A model generated the notes under the pieces. The model was not told the origin of the DNA. It searched no databases and worked only from the letters and a program-made list of their open reading frames with translations. Made by a program: the position numbers and the translations under genes. DNA of 64,000 nucleotides, taken from positions 143,409 to 207,408 of the forward strand of contig NZ_PUIP01000015.1 in the NCBI RefSeq assembly GCF_002968015.1. Reading direction: 5' to 3'. This DNA is from Massilia phosphatilytica (GTDB lineage Bacteria > Pseudomonadota > Gammaproteobacteria > Burkholderiales > Burkholderiaceae_D). Of the stretch, positions 8,480 to 17,754 are shown in pieces; the stretch's first letter is position 1, and each line of letters opens with the position of its first letter.

Positions 8480-9442
8480 ATGATCATCACCCGCAGGACC
8501 CTCCTGGGCGCCGCTGCCGCCATCGCGTGCGCTGCCGCCATCCCGGCATTCGCCGCCAAACCCCTCACGATCGGCTTCTCGCAGGTCGGTGCCGAAAGCG
8601 AATGGCGCACCGCGAATACCGCCTCGATCAAGGACGCCGCCAAGAAGGCCGGCGTCAACCTGAAATTCGCCGACGCCCAGCAACAGCAGCAGAATCAGGT
8701 CAAGGCCATCCGCTCGTTCATCGCCCAGCGCGTCGACGTGATCGCGTTCTCGCCCGTCGTGGAAACCGGCTGGGAGACCGTGCTGCGCGAGGCGAAGAAC
8801 GCCAAGATCCCCGTGATCCTGACCGACCGTGCCGTCAAGGTCACCGATCCGTCGCTGTTCGTCAGCTTCATCGGTTCCGACTTCGTGGAAGAAGGCCGCC
8901 GCGCCGGCCGCTGGCTGCTGGATTACGCCAAGAAGAACGGCGACAAGCCGCTGAACATCGTCGAGCTGCAGGGCACGACCGGCGCCGCGCCCGCGATCGA
9001 CCGCAAGAACGGTTTTGCCGAAGTCATCGGCGCGAATCCGAAGCTGAAGGTCATCCGCTCGCAGACGGCCGACTTCACCCGCGCCAAGGGCAAGGAAGTC
9101 ATGGAAGCCTTCCTGAAGTCGGAAGGCAAGAAGATCAACGTGCTGTACGCGCACAATGACGACATGGCCATCGGCGCGATCCAGGCCATCGAGGAAGCGG
9201 GCCTGAAGCCGGGCAAGGACATCGTCATCATCTCGATCGACGGCGTGAAAGGGGCGTTCGAAGCCATGAAGGCCGGCAAGCTGAACGTGACGGTCGAGTG
9301 CAATCCGCTGCTCGGTCCGACCCTGATTCAGACGGCGCAGGACGTCGTGGCCGGCAAACCGGTTCCGAAGCGTATCGTCGTCAACGAGGGCGTGTTCCCG
9401 GCTGAGGTGGCGGCGAAGGAACTTCCGAACCGTAAGTATTGA
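8480..9442 (+). CDS. Sugar ABC transporter substrate-binding protein, YtfQ/GafA type
   Basis: A 320-residue periplasmic binding protein with a signal peptide ending AIPAFAA. It has strong colinear resemblance to E. coli YtfQ, including IGFSQVGAESEWR, NIVELQGTTGAAPAIDRK and AHNDDMAIGAIQAI. Characterised members bind furanose sugars: galactofuranose for YtfQ and L-arabinofuranose for GafA. In this arabinan context L-arabinofuranose is the likeliest ligand (inference). I chose ATG 8480 over GTG 8477 because CGGAGA at 8468-8473 then has normal spacing. It is the first gene of a four-gene importer operon. Confidence 0.93.
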   Translation: MIITRRTLLGAAAAIACAAAIPAFAAKPLTIGFSQVGAESEWRTANTASIKDAAKKAGVNLKFADAQQQQQNQVKAIRSFIAQRVDVIAFSPVVETGWETVLREAKNAKIPVILTDRAVKVTDPSLFVSFIGSDFVEEGRRAGRWLLDYAKKNGDKPLNIVELQGTTGAAPAIDRKNGFAEVIGANPKLKVIRSQTADFTRAKGKEVMEAFLKSEGKKINVLYAHNDDMAIGAIQAIEEAGLKPGKDIVIISIDGVKGAFEAMKAGKLNVTVECNPLLGPTLIQTAQDVVAGKPVPKRIVVNEGVFPAEVAAKELPNRKY

Positions 9443-9453
9443 TCGGGCGGGGC

Positions 9454-10971
9454 ATGGTCGATTCGAAGCAGCCGGTACTGGAAGTTACCGGCATCCATAA
9501 AGCCTTCCCGGGTGTGAAGGCGTTGTCCGAGGCCGGACTGCGCCTGTTTCCCGGCGAAGTCCACACGCTGATGGGCCAGAACGGCGCGGGCAAGTCCACG
9601 CTGATCAAGGTCCTCACCGGCGTCTACCAGCCGGACGCCGGCAGCATCGTGCTGGAGGGCCAGGCGATCCAGCCGCGCTCCACGCAGGATGCGCAGAACC
9701 TCGGCATCAGTACCGTCTATCAGGAAGTCAATCTGTGCCCGAATTTGTCGGTCGCGGAAAACATCTTCATTGGCCGCTATCCGCGCCGCTTCGGCATGGT
9801 CGACTGGCGGTCGATGCGGTCGCAGGCCACGGCGCTGCTCGAGCGCCTGGAGATCCGCGTCGACGTCAGCAAGCCGCTCGCCGATTACCCGCTCGCGATC
9901 CAGCAGATGGTCGCCATCGCGCGCGCGCTGAACACGGAATCGCGCGTGCTGATCCTCGACGAGCCCACGTCCAGCCTGGACGAGGCGGAAGTGCAGATGC
10001 TGTTCTCGGTGCTGCGCCGCCTGCGCGAAGAGGGCATGGCGATCCTGTTCGTCACGCACTTCCTCGACCAGACGTATGCGATCTCGGACCGCATCACGGT
10101 GATGCGCAACGGCGAGCGCGAAGGCGAGTACGCTTGCGCGGACCTGTCGCGCCTGGCGCTCGTCAACAAGATGATCGGTGCGCCGGCCGATGCGGAGCAT
10201 GCGACCGACACAGCTGAACAGTCGGAAGCGAACGAGCACGGCGAAGTCTTCCTGCGCGCCCGCGGCATCGCGCGCAAGGGCGTGCTGCAGCCGGTCGATC
10301 TCGAAATCCGTCGCGGCGAACTGCTGGGCCTTGCCGGCCTGCTGGGCTCCGGCCGCACGGAAACGGCGCGCCTGCTGTTCGGCGCCGACAAGGCGGACAG
10401 CGGCAGCTTCGACATCGACGGCAAGCAGGTGAGCTTCTCGAACCCGCGCGACGCCATCGCACAAGGCATCGGCTTCTGCTCGGAAGACCGCAAGCACGAA
10501 GGCGCGATCCTCGCGCTGTCCGTGCGCGAAAACCTGATCCTCGCGCTGCAGGCGAGACAAGGCATCTTCCGCGCCATTCCTTTCAAACGCCAGCAGCAGC
10601 TGGCGACCGACTACGTCAAGTGGCTGGGCATCAAGACAGCCAGCATCGAGACGCCGATCGGCACGCTCTCCGGCGGCAACCAGCAGAAGGTCTTGCTGGC
10701 GCGCTGGCTCGCGACCGACCCGCGCCTGATGATCCTCGACGAACCGACGCGCGGCATCGACGTGCGCGCCAAGCAGGAAATCATGGATTACGTCAGTAAC
10801 CTGTGCCGCAAGGGCATGTCCATTCTCTTCATCTCGTCCGAGCTGCCGGAAGTGCTGCGCGTGTCCGACCGCATGGTCGTCATGCGCGACCGCAAGGCGT
10901 GCGGCGAGTACCAGCGCGGTGAACTGGACGAGACGTCCGTGCTGCACGTGATCGCAGGGGAGACGGCATGA
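9454..10971 (+). CDS. Sugar ABC transporter ATP-binding protein, YtfR/GafB type (CUT2)
   Basis: A 505-residue tandem ATPase of the CUT2 monosaccharide importer class. The N-terminal half has a canonical Walker A (GQNGAGKST) and Walker B (LILDEPTSSLD) but a weak signature; the C-terminal half has the degenerate P-loop typical of this class (GLLGSGRTET) with an intact signature LSGGNQQKV and LMILDEPTRGID. I prefer ATG 9454 (MVDSKQPVLE), preceded by GGCGGGG, over an upstream TTG overlapping the binding-protein stop. It overlaps the next gene by four bases. Confidence 0.93.
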   Translation: MVDSKQPVLEVTGIHKAFPGVKALSEAGLRLFPGEVHTLMGQNGAGKSTLIKVLTGVYQPDAGSIVLEGQAIQPRSTQDAQNLGISTVYQEVNLCPNLSVAENIFIGRYPRRFGMVDWRSMRSQATALLERLEIRVDVSKPLADYPLAIQQMVAIARALNTESRVLILDEPTSSLDEAEVQMLFSVLRRLREEGMAILFVTHFLDQTYAISDRITVMRNGEREGEYACADLSRLALVNKMIGAPADAEHATDTAEQSEANEHGEVFLRARGIARKGVLQPVDLEIRRGELLGLAGLLGSGRTETARLLFGADKADSGSFDIDGKQVSFSNPRDAIAQGIGFCSEDRKHEGAILALSVRENLILALQARQGIFRAIPFKRQQQLATDYVKWLGIKTASIETPIGTLSGGNQQKVLLARWLATDPRLMILDEPTRGIDVRAKQEIMDYVSNLCRKGMSILFISSELPEVLRVSDRMVVMRDRKACGEYQRGELDETSVLHVIAGETA

Positions 10972-11999
10972 GCACGACCGGCGCCACCGTCAAACCGTCC
11001 GTGCAGCAGACAGCGCGCAGCGCCTGGCTGCAGCATCCGCTCGTGCGCCCGCTCGGCGCGCTCGTCGCGCTGCTGCTCGTCGACGCGTTCCTCGTGCCGG
11101 GCTTCTTCCACCTCGAGGTGAAAGAGGGCCACCTGTACGGCGCGATCATCGACATCCTCAACCGCGCTGCGCCGCTGATGCTGGCGGCGCTCGGCATGAC
11201 CCTCGTCATCGCCACGCGCGGCATCGACATCTCGGTCGGCGCCGTCGTCGCGCTGTCCGGCACCGTGTCCGCGATGCTGATCGGCGGCAGCACGCCGAAC
11301 ACGCCGATGGCGCTCGCGCTGGCGGCGTCGCTCGGTGTCGCGCTGCTGTGCGGCCTGTGGAACGGCGTGCTTGTCGCCGGCATCAAGCTGCAACCGATCG
11401 TCGCCACCCTGATCCTGATGGTGGCGGGCCGCGGCCTCGCGCAGCTGCTGACGGACGGCCAGATCGTCACCGTGTACTACGAGCCGTTCTTCTTCCTGGG
11501 CAGCGGCTATCTCGCCGGCCTGCCGTTCTCGCTGTTCGTCGTCGCGGCCGTGTTCGCGGTGACCCTGCTGCTGGTGAAGAAGACGGCGCTGGGCCTGTTC
11601 ATCCAGGCGGTCGGCATCAATCCGGTGGCGGCGCGCCTCGCGGGCCTGCGCACGGCCACCTTGATCACGTTCGTGTACGTGTTCTGCAGCGCCTGCGCGG
11701 GTCTGGCCGGCATGCTGATTACGTCGAACATCAAGAGCGCGGACGCGAACAACGCGGGCCTGCTGCTGGAGCTGGACGCGATCCTCGCCGTCACCCTTGG
11801 CGGCACGTCGCTCGCCGGCGGCAAATTCAGCCTGGTGGGCAGCGTGATCGGCGCACTGATCATCCAGACCCTGACCTACACGATCTACTCGCTGGGCGTG
11901 CCGCCTGAAGTGAACATGGTCGTCAAATCCATCGTCGTCTTCGTCGTCTGCATCTCGCAGTCGAGCGAATTCAAGAACATCCTGCGGAGGTCCGCATGA
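10968..11999 (+). CDS. Sugar ABC transporter permease, YtfT/GafC type
   Basis: A 343-residue inner-membrane permease of the BPD_transp_2 fold with about ten hydrophobic segments and the conserved ATRGIDISVGAVVALSG stretch. It begins after a roughly 40-residue cytoplasmic and first transmembrane part. ATGA overlaps couple it to the ATPase gene before it and the second permease after it. Two different permease genes, as in ytfT-yjfF, indicate a heterodimeric channel. Confidence 0.92.
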   Translation: MSTTGATVKPSVQQTARSAWLQHPLVRPLGALVALLLVDAFLVPGFFHLEVKEGHLYGAIIDILNRAAPLMLAALGMTLVIATRGIDISVGAVVALSGTVSAMLIGGSTPNTPMALALAASLGVALLCGLWNGVLVAGIKLQPIVATLILMVAGRGLAQLLTDGQIVTVYYEPFFFLGSGYLAGLPFSLFVVAAVFAVTLLLVKKTALGLFIQAVGINPVAARLAGLRTATLITFVYVFCSACAGLAGMLITSNIKSADANNAGLLLELDAILAVTLGGTSLAGGKFSLVGSVIGALIIQTLTYTIYSLGVPPEVNMVVKSIVVFVVCISQSSEFKNILRRSA

Positions 12000-12979
12000 G
12001 CGCGGTCGCAACCGGTACCCGCGGCGTCACGTCGGCGCCGTGGTTCACGTCCCTCGTCACCGTCGTTCTTCTCGTGGCAATGCTGGGCATCGGCGGGTCG
12101 GTGTACCCGGGCTTCCTGTCGCTGCAGGTGATCTTCAATCTCCTGATCGACAACGCGTTCCTGCTCGTGATCGCGGTGGGCATGGGCTTCGTGATCCTGT
12201 CGGGCGGCATCGACCTGTCCGTCGGCTCCGTGCTCGCGCTGTCGACGATGATCTCGGCCTGGCTGCTGCAGCACGCCCACTGGCCGCCGGCCGCTGTCAT
12301 CGTGCTCGTGCTGCTGCTGGGCGCGTGCTTCGGCGGCGCGATGGGCGCGATCATCCACCTGTTCAAGCTGCAGCCGTTCATCGTCACGCTGGCCGGCATG
12401 TTCCTTGCCCGCGGCCTGTGCTACCTGATCAGCGTCGAGTCGATCACGATCGATGACCCGGTGTTCACCGCGATGTCGCAGACGCAGGTGCCGATCCTCG
12501 GCGGCTTTTTGTCGCCGGGCGCCATCATCGCGCTCGTCGTGCTGCTGGTCGCCATCTGGCTCGCGCACTTCACCGCGTTCGGCCGCGCCGTGTACGCCGT
12601 CGGCGGCAACGAGCAGTCGGCCGCGATGATGGGCTTGAACGTGGGCCGCACCAAGGTCCTCGTGTATGCGCTGTCGGGTTTCTGCGCGGCGCTGGGCGGC
12701 GTGCTGTTCGCCTTCTACATGTTGTCCGGCTATGGCCTGCACGGCCAGGGCACGGAGCTGGATGCCATTGCGGCCGTCGTCATCGGCGGCACGCTCCTGA
12801 CGGGCGGCTACGGCTACATCGCCGGCGCGCTGTCGGGCGTGCTGGTACTGGGTGCCATCCAGACGCTGATCGCCTTCGACGGCACGCTCAGCTCGTGGTG
12901 GACCAAGATCGTCATCGGAGCACTGCTGTTCGTCTTCTGCGTCGTGCAGAGGGTGATGGGCGGCCGTTCCAAGCAATAA
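11996..12979 (+). CDS. Sugar ABC transporter permease, YjfF/GafD type
   Basis: A 327-residue second permease, resembling YjfF through GFVILSGGIDLSVGSVLAL, LQPFIVTLAGMFLARG and the C-terminal GGTLLTGGYGY. It ends the importer operon; the next gene (GH43) starts 130 bp later and has its own GGAG site, so co-transcription is possible but not shown. The stretch 12980-13109 holds no gene. Confidence 0.92.
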   Translation: MSAVATGTRGVTSAPWFTSLVTVVLLVAMLGIGGSVYPGFLSLQVIFNLLIDNAFLLVIAVGMGFVILSGGIDLSVGSVLALSTMISAWLLQHAHWPPAAVIVLVLLLGACFGGAMGAIIHLFKLQPFIVTLAGMFLARGLCYLISVESITIDDPVFTAMSQTQVPILGGFLSPGAIIALVVLLVAIWLAHFTAFGRAVYAVGGNEQSAAMMGLNVGRTKVLVYALSGFCAALGGVLFAFYMLSGYGLHGQGTELDAIAAVVIGGTLLTGGYGYIAGALSGVLVLGAIQTLIAFDGTLSSWWTKIVIGALLFVFCVVQRVMGGRSKQ

Positions 12980-13109
12980 GCAGGACCGTCGCGGCGCTGC
13001 ACGCAACCCCGACCCCCGGCCACACGGGGGCGAGGGGCGCGGCTTGTCCGGTGCGACGGCATACCCGGCGCCGCCAACGCCGGTGATATTACAAAACAAC
13101 GGAGACTAC

Positions 13110-14063
13110 ATGCTCAAGCCCCTGATCGCCGCGACGCTGCTCGCGACGACGGCACTCGCCGGTGCCGCCAACCCCCTCACCAGCAAGATCTTCACCGCGG
13201 ACCCCGCGGCCCTCGTCGACAACGGCCGCGTGTACCTGTACGTCGGCCACGACGAAGCCCCCGTCGGCGGCAAGGATTACCTGATGAACGAGTGGAAGGT
13301 GTTCTCCAGCTGCGACATGCAGAACTGGACCGAGCACCCGGCCGGCGTGCCGTTTTCCACGTTCAAGTGGGCGGCGAAAGACGCCTGGGCCAGCGACGTC
13401 ACCAAGCGCAACGGCAAGTACTATTTGTACGTGACGGTCGAGCACAAGACGATCCCCGGCAAGGCGATCGGCGTGGCCGTGTCGGACAGCCCGACGGGAC
13501 CGTTCGTCGATGCGCGCGGCACGGCCCTGATCACGAACGACATGACGCACGAGACCGAGATCAGCTGGGACGACATCGACCCGGCGATCTTCGTGGACGA
13601 CGATGGCCAGGCCTATCTGTACTGGGGCAACACCGTCATGAAGTACGCGAAGCTGAAGGCGAACATGACGGAACTGGACGGTCCGATCCACACGGTGGGC
13701 CTCGACCAGTTCACGGAAGCGTCCTACCTGCACAAGCACGCCGGCAAGTACTACCTGTCGTACTCGCGCAAGTTCCCGGAAGAGACCGTGTACATGACGG
13801 GGCCGACGGCGACCGGTCCGTGGTCTTACGGCGGCGTGATCATGGAAAAGAACACGAACGTCGGCACGATCCACCACGCGATCATCGACTTCAACGGCAA
13901 GTCCTACATCATTTATCACAACGCCAAGCTGCCGACCGGTGGCGAATACCGCCGCTCGGTCGCCATCGAGGAATTGCACTACGGTCCGGACGGCAAGATC
14001 CTGCCCGTGCCGCAGACGGCGCAAGGTCCTGCCGCGAATCCGTCGGCAGCCTGCAAGCGATAA
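13110..14063 (+). CDS. Exported GH43 glycosidase (arabinofuranosidase or xylosidase-like)
   Basis: A 317-residue GH43 propeller with a signal peptide (ALAGAANPL). Catalytic acids can be read in FTADPAALVD, DDIDPAIFVD and FTEASYLHK. Sequence differs from the two arabinanase-like GH43 proteins upstream and looks more like the subfamilies acting as exo-arabinofuranosidase, beta-xylosidase or galactan enzymes, so I leave the substrate open. ATG 13110 follows ACGGAGACTAC; codons before it read through non-homologous sequence. It probably releases monosaccharides for the adjacent importer. Confidence 0.86.
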   Translation: MLKPLIAATLLATTALAGAANPLTSKIFTADPAALVDNGRVYLYVGHDEAPVGGKDYLMNEWKVFSSCDMQNWTEHPAGVPFSTFKWAAKDAWASDVTKRNGKYYLYVTVEHKTIPGKAIGVAVSDSPTGPFVDARGTALITNDMTHETEISWDDIDPAIFVDDDGQAYLYWGNTVMKYAKLKANMTELDGPIHTVGLDQFTEASYLHKHAGKYYLSYSRKFPEETVYMTGPTATGPWSYGGVIMEKNTNVGTIHHAIIDFNGKSYIIYHNAKLPTGGEYRRSVAIEELHYGPDGKILPVPQTAQGPAANPSAACKR

Positions 14064-14116
14064 AAGTTCTGCGTAAATATACGTATAACCGATATCGATA
14101 ATGATATGATCGTCTG
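14064..14116. promoter_or_regulatory. AT-rich palindromic promoter region of the LysR gene
   Basis: These 53 bp are markedly AT-rich. TATACGTATA at 14078-14087 and CGATATCG at 14090-14097 are perfect palindromes, and TGATATGATCG follows. This density of symmetric sites suggests an operator, probably including autoregulation. No convincing Shine-Dalgarno sequence lies before the ATG at 14117. Confidence 0.45.
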
Positions 14117-15058
14117 ATGGACACGACCAATCCGAACTGGTTTCTCAAGGCCCGCCTCAAGACGCGTCAACTGCTCCTCTTGATCGCGCTGGACGACTAC
14201 CGCAACATCCACCGCGCGGCCGACGAACTGCACATGACGCAGCCCGCCGCTTCCAAGCAGATCAAGGATCTGGAGGAGATGCTGGACGTCAAGCTGTTCG
14301 AGCGTCTGCCGCGCGGGATGGAGCCGACGATCTACGGCGAGACGATGATCCGCCACGCGCGCATGGCCCTGACAAGCCTGGCATTGGCGCACGACGACAT
14401 CGTCACGTTGAAGGCCGGCCTCACGGGCCAGGTCGAGGTCGGCGTGATCATGACACCAGCCATGGCCTTGCTGCCGCGCGCCATCGCCCGCGTGAAGGAA
14501 GAAGCGCCGCTGCTGCGCATCGGCGTGCAGCTGGAAACCAGTAACCTGCTGCTGGATAAACTGCAGCACGGCACCCTGGACTTCATGATCGGCCGCATCT
14601 TCGACACGGGCGACACGTCCGGCCTGATCTACGAAGAACTGACGGAGGAGCCGGCCTGCGCCGTCGTCCGTCCCGGCCATCCGCTGCTGGAGCGCAAGAA
14701 CCTGACCTTGCAGGACATCGCGCCGCTGCCGTGGATCGTGCCGCCGCACGGCAGTATCCTGCGCTACCGCTTCGACATGATGTTCCGTCGCGCCGGCCTG
14801 GAACCGCCCTCGAACGTCGTCGACACGACGGCGATGCTGATGATCACCGCGCTGCTGCAGCAGACGGATTCGCTGCACGTGATGCCGATCGAGGTGGCGC
14901 AATACTATGCATCGCTGAACGTGATGCGCATCCTGCCCATCGAGATCCCGTGCAAGATGGACGCGTTCGGCATCATCCGCCACCAGGACCACTTGCTGTC
15001 GCCCGGCGCCGACCTGCTGCTGCGCGCCGTGCGGGCCGCCGCCAAGGAAATCTACTGA
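14117..15058 (+). CDS. LysR-family transcriptional regulator, GbpR-like
   Basis: A 313-residue LysR regulator. The N-terminal winged helix (residues about 15-75) includes NIHRAADELHMTQPAASKQI, and the rest is a two-lobed effector domain. The sequence resembles GbpR/Cbl-type regulators that in Agrobacterium and Azospirillum control binding-protein-dependent uptake of galactose and arabinose. Its position after the importer and GH43 genes makes it the probable local regulator of arabinose genes. Candidate sites are the GATAT-containing motifs before it and before the importer. Confidence 0.9.
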   Translation: MDTTNPNWFLKARLKTRQLLLLIALDDYRNIHRAADELHMTQPAASKQIKDLEEMLDVKLFERLPRGMEPTIYGETMIRHARMALTSLALAHDDIVTLKAGLTGQVEVGVIMTPAMALLPRAIARVKEEAPLLRIGVQLETSNLLLDKLQHGTLDFMIGRIFDTGDTSGLIYEELTEEPACAVVRPGHPLLERKNLTLQDIAPLPWIVPPHGSILRYRFDMMFRRAGLEPPSNVVDTTAMLMITALLQQTDSLHVMPIEVAQYYASLNVMRILPIEIPCKMDAFGIIRHQDHLLSPGADLLLRAVRAAAKEIY

Positions 15059-15164
15059 GCCGGTGACGGCGCGCACCCCTTCGTCCAGCTTGCGATTGTG
15101 ATACGCTGTCCGGTGCATCCGGCCCCGGGCCCGCTGCACCGTCACTGTCTTTACAAGGATACGC

Positions 15165-15863
15165 ATGACTGGCTTCGTCATTACGCCTCCCGCCGTCCCG
15201 GCCCTCGCCGTGGCCGGCTCCGACCAGGTTTTCCCGCTGCGCCGCGTGTTCTGCGTCGGCCGCAACTACGCGGCCCACGCGCGCGAAATGGGTTCCGATC
15301 CGAACCGCGAACCGCCATTCTTCTTCACCAAGCCGGCGGACGCCGTCGTGCCGGCCAGCGGCACCGTGCCGTACCCGTCGTCCACGCGCGAGCTGCACCA
15401 TGAGGTGGAACTGGTCGTGGCGCTGCAAGGTGGCGGCACGAATATCGCACCCGAACAGGCGCTGGACCTCGTGTGGGGCTATGGCGTGGGCCTGGACCTG
15501 ACCCGGCGCGACTTGCAGGCCATCGCCAAGAAGGATGGCCGCCCGTGGGACATGGCGAAAGGCTTCGACGCGTCCGCGCCGTGCAGCCCTCTCGTGCCCG
15601 TCGAGCGCACCGGCCACCCCTCGGCGTCGCGCATCTGGCTCGAAGTGAACGGGGAACTGAAGCAGGAAGGCAACCTGAACGAGATGATCTGGCCCGTGGC
15701 CGACGTGATCGCGGCCTTGTCGCGCCTCGTCGCGCTCGCGCCGGGTGACCTGATCTACACGGGCACGCCGGCTGGCGTGGACGCGCTGAACCCGGGCGAC
15801 AAGGTGCGCGGCGGCGTCGATGGCGTGACCACGTTCGAGCTCGAGATCGGCGCGGGGGCATGA
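15165..15863 (+). CDS. Fumarylacetoacetate hydrolase (FAH) family protein
   Basis: A 232-residue single-domain FAH-fold enzyme. RVFCVGRNYAAHAREM is the typical N-terminal family start; ELHHEVELVVAL holds the metal-binding Glu pair, and GYGVGLDLTRRDLQ the Asp. Such proteins are acylpyruvases, oxaloacetate decarboxylases or, in sugar-acid pathways, 2-keto-3-deoxy-acid dehydratases or diketo-acid hydrolases. The neighbouring dehydrogenases support the last role, as an inference. It overlaps the next gene by four bases. Confidence 0.88.
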   Translation: MTGFVITPPAVPALAVAGSDQVFPLRRVFCVGRNYAAHAREMGSDPNREPPFFFTKPADAVVPASGTVPYPSSTRELHHEVELVVALQGGGTNIAPEQALDLVWGYGVGLDLTRRDLQAIAKKDGRPWDMAKGFDASAPCSPLVPVERTGHPSASRIWLEVNGELKQEGNLNEMIWPVADVIAALSRLVALAPGDLIYTGTPAGVDALNPGDKVRGGVDGVTTFELEIGAGA

Positions 15864-16786
15864 AGACGGTCCTGCAGATCGGAGAATTCGCGCCCGAGAT
15901 CCAGAACCAGCTCGACGCCGAATTCCGCTGCGTGGACCTGGCGGACCTCGAGCGCGAGCCCGGCCTGGCGAACGAGGTCGCTGCCATCGTCACGCGCAGC
16001 AACCAGGACGTGCCGGAAGACGTCGTGCGGCGCCTGCCGGCGCTGGAGATCATCGCCACGTGCGGCGTCGGCTACGACCTGATCCCGCGCGCGCTCGCGG
16101 CCGAGCGGGGCATCGTCGTCGCCAACACGCCGGACGTGCTGAACGCGGCCGTGGCCGAGCTGTGCATCGGCTCCCTGCTGGCGTTGCTGCGCCGCCTGCC
16201 GCAAGCCGACCGCTACGTGCGCGCAGGCCGCTGGACGGCAGCCGGCTTCCCGCTCGCGACGAGCCTCGCGGGCAAGCACGTGGGCATCGTCGGCATGGGA
16301 CGCATCGGCAAGGAGATCGCGCGCCGGCTGGAGATGTTCGGCGTGGCGCTCGCCTACCATGGCCGCACGGACCAGCGGCTCGCGTGGCGCTACGAGCCCG
16401 ACCTGGCCGCGCTCGCGCGCGATTCCGACATCCTCGTCGTCGTCGCACCCGGCGGGGCCGACACGAAACACCTGATCGATGCGCGCGTGCTCGACGCGCT
16501 GGGGCCGGACGGCTACCTCGTGAACGTGGCGCGCGGCTCGCTCGTCGACGAGCGGGCGCTGCTTGCGGCGCTGGAGCAGGGCACCATCGCCGGCGCCGCG
16601 CTGGACGTGTTCGACAACGAGCCGGACATCGACCCGCGCTTCTTCGTGCTGGACAACGTGATGCTGACGCCGCACCTGGGCAGCGCCACGCACGAGACGC
16701 GCGCGGCGATGGCGCAGCTCATGCTCGACAACGTGCGCAGCTGGTTCCGCAGCGGCCGCGCACTGACGCCGGTCGAGCCGGACTGA
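15860..16786 (+). CDS. D-isomer-specific 2-hydroxyacid dehydrogenase
   Basis: A 308-residue NAD(P)-dependent dehydrogenase of the glyoxylate/hydroxypyruvate reductase type. The Rossmann motif is GIVGMGRIGKEIA, and the catalytic triad is visible as Arg in NVARGSLVDE, Glu in FDNEPDID and His in LTPHLGSATHE. Coupled by an ATGA overlap to the FAH gene, it may reduce a glycolaldehyde- or glyoxylate-derived product of pentose breakdown (inference). It ends six bases from the convergent lower-GC gene. Confidence 0.9.
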   Translation: MKTVLQIGEFAPEIQNQLDAEFRCVDLADLEREPGLANEVAAIVTRSNQDVPEDVVRRLPALEIIATCGVGYDLIPRALAAERGIVVANTPDVLNAAVAELCIGSLLALLRRLPQADRYVRAGRWTAAGFPLATSLAGKHVGIVGMGRIGKEIARRLEMFGVALAYHGRTDQRLAWRYEPDLAALARDSDILVVVAPGGADTKHLIDARVLDALGPDGYLVNVARGSLVDERALLAALEQGTIAGAALDVFDNEPDIDPRFFVLDNVMLTPHLGSATHETRAAMAQLMLDNVRSWFRSGRALTPVEPD

Positions 16787-16791
16787 CTGGT

Positions 16792-17754
16792 CTATCGAGC
16801 AGGTTTCGCGAACGCCTGTCGCGTGCTCCTGCGCGCGCCGACGACAAAGCCCTGCCAGCGCAGCGCATCCGGCTTCCAGAGATTCGCTCCCGTTTCGGCG
16901 ACGGCAGTCACCGTTCCGGTCAGCGGGAACAGGAGGCCGACGGCGTCTCCGAGCATGGCTTTACCGACCGACTGGTAGTGACGCTTCGCGTCCAGGTGCT
17001 TCAGGAACAGATTCTCTTGTGCGTCACGAAGGGCGTGCTCAACCTCTTCTTTGTGTTCTTTCACTTCCGCAGCCGAGGCGACGCCGGACTGCTGACTGAT
17101 CCATTTCCGAAAATCTGCCAGGTACTTATTGGCGCGCACTTCATCGATCACCGGGTGGTAGGGCCCTTGCGGCGTCAGATAATTCGGGATATTTTCGATA
17201 ACAAGCATTTGCGCAAGCAGCGCCTGGAATTCCACAGCTTCTTTGCGCTGCAGCCATGGTTGAAGGCGGGAATTCGTCACCAGTTCCAGATCGGGATCGC
17301 CGAGCCGCGAACACATAAGGGCATCGATGGCCATGTTTTCCGCGTCGGCGTTGGCCATCAGGTTGGCCGGGCCGATGCGCAGAGCGTGCGAATGGTTGTC
17401 GACGCCCATCCCGTCCCTCAAGCCCGCATTCGCGATGACTTCGGAAAAATCGACGTCGGCAGCGTCGCCGTAAGGAAGCATGCTTGCCGAGCGCCAGGCG
17501 GCTTCCATCTCCTCCTTGCTGACGGACGCCAGGCGTTCGTCGTCGTCGAGGAACGAAACATAAGGAAGATGCCTCATGTTTTCCGGGCACAGGCTGCGAC
17601 TCAGGAAAACGAGTTCGTCGTACAACAACAGCAATCCGAATGGTGAGTCGAGAATCGGATTCGGCGAATCAGTGGTGTCGGCCGACGTCATCGTCGCCAT
17701 GTTTTGGTAGTCGAAACCGATCGGCGTCGACAGTCCGATGAATGCTTTTCTCAT
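16792..17754 (-). CDS. Hypothetical protein of unknown function, lower GC
   Basis: A 320-residue protein I do not recognise. It starts MRKAFIGLSTPIGFDYQN and contains runs such as NPILDSPFGLLLLYDELVFL and a Lys/Glu-rich helical stretch around residues 225-260 (VKEHKEEVEHALRDAQENL). No signal peptide; one hydrophobic stretch near residue 280 (AVGLLFPLTGTVTAVA). Its base composition is visibly less GC-rich than all neighbours, as is the intergenic DNA up to 17.88 kb, suggesting acquisition by transfer. No neighbour suggests a role. Confidence 0.7.
   Translation of the reverse strand: MRKAFIGLSTPIGFDYQNMATMTSADTTDSPNPILDSPFGLLLLYDELVFLSRSLCPENMRHLPYVSFLDDDERLASVSKEEMEAAWRSASMLPYGDAADVDFSEVIANAGLRDGMGVDNHSHALRIGPANLMANADAENMAIDALMCSRLGDPDLELVTNSRLQPWLQRKEAVEFQALLAQMLVIENIPNYLTPQGPYHPVIDEVRANKYLADFRKWISQQSGVASAAEVKEHKEEVEHALRDAQENLFLKHLDAKRHYQSVGKAMLGDAVGLLFPLTGTVTAVAETGANLWKPDALRWQGFVVGARRSTRQAFAKPAR

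Noticed and set aside
9328..10947. Long minus-strand frame opposite the ABC ATPase
   Set aside because: No domain content; the plus strand has Walker A, Walker B and signature motifs.
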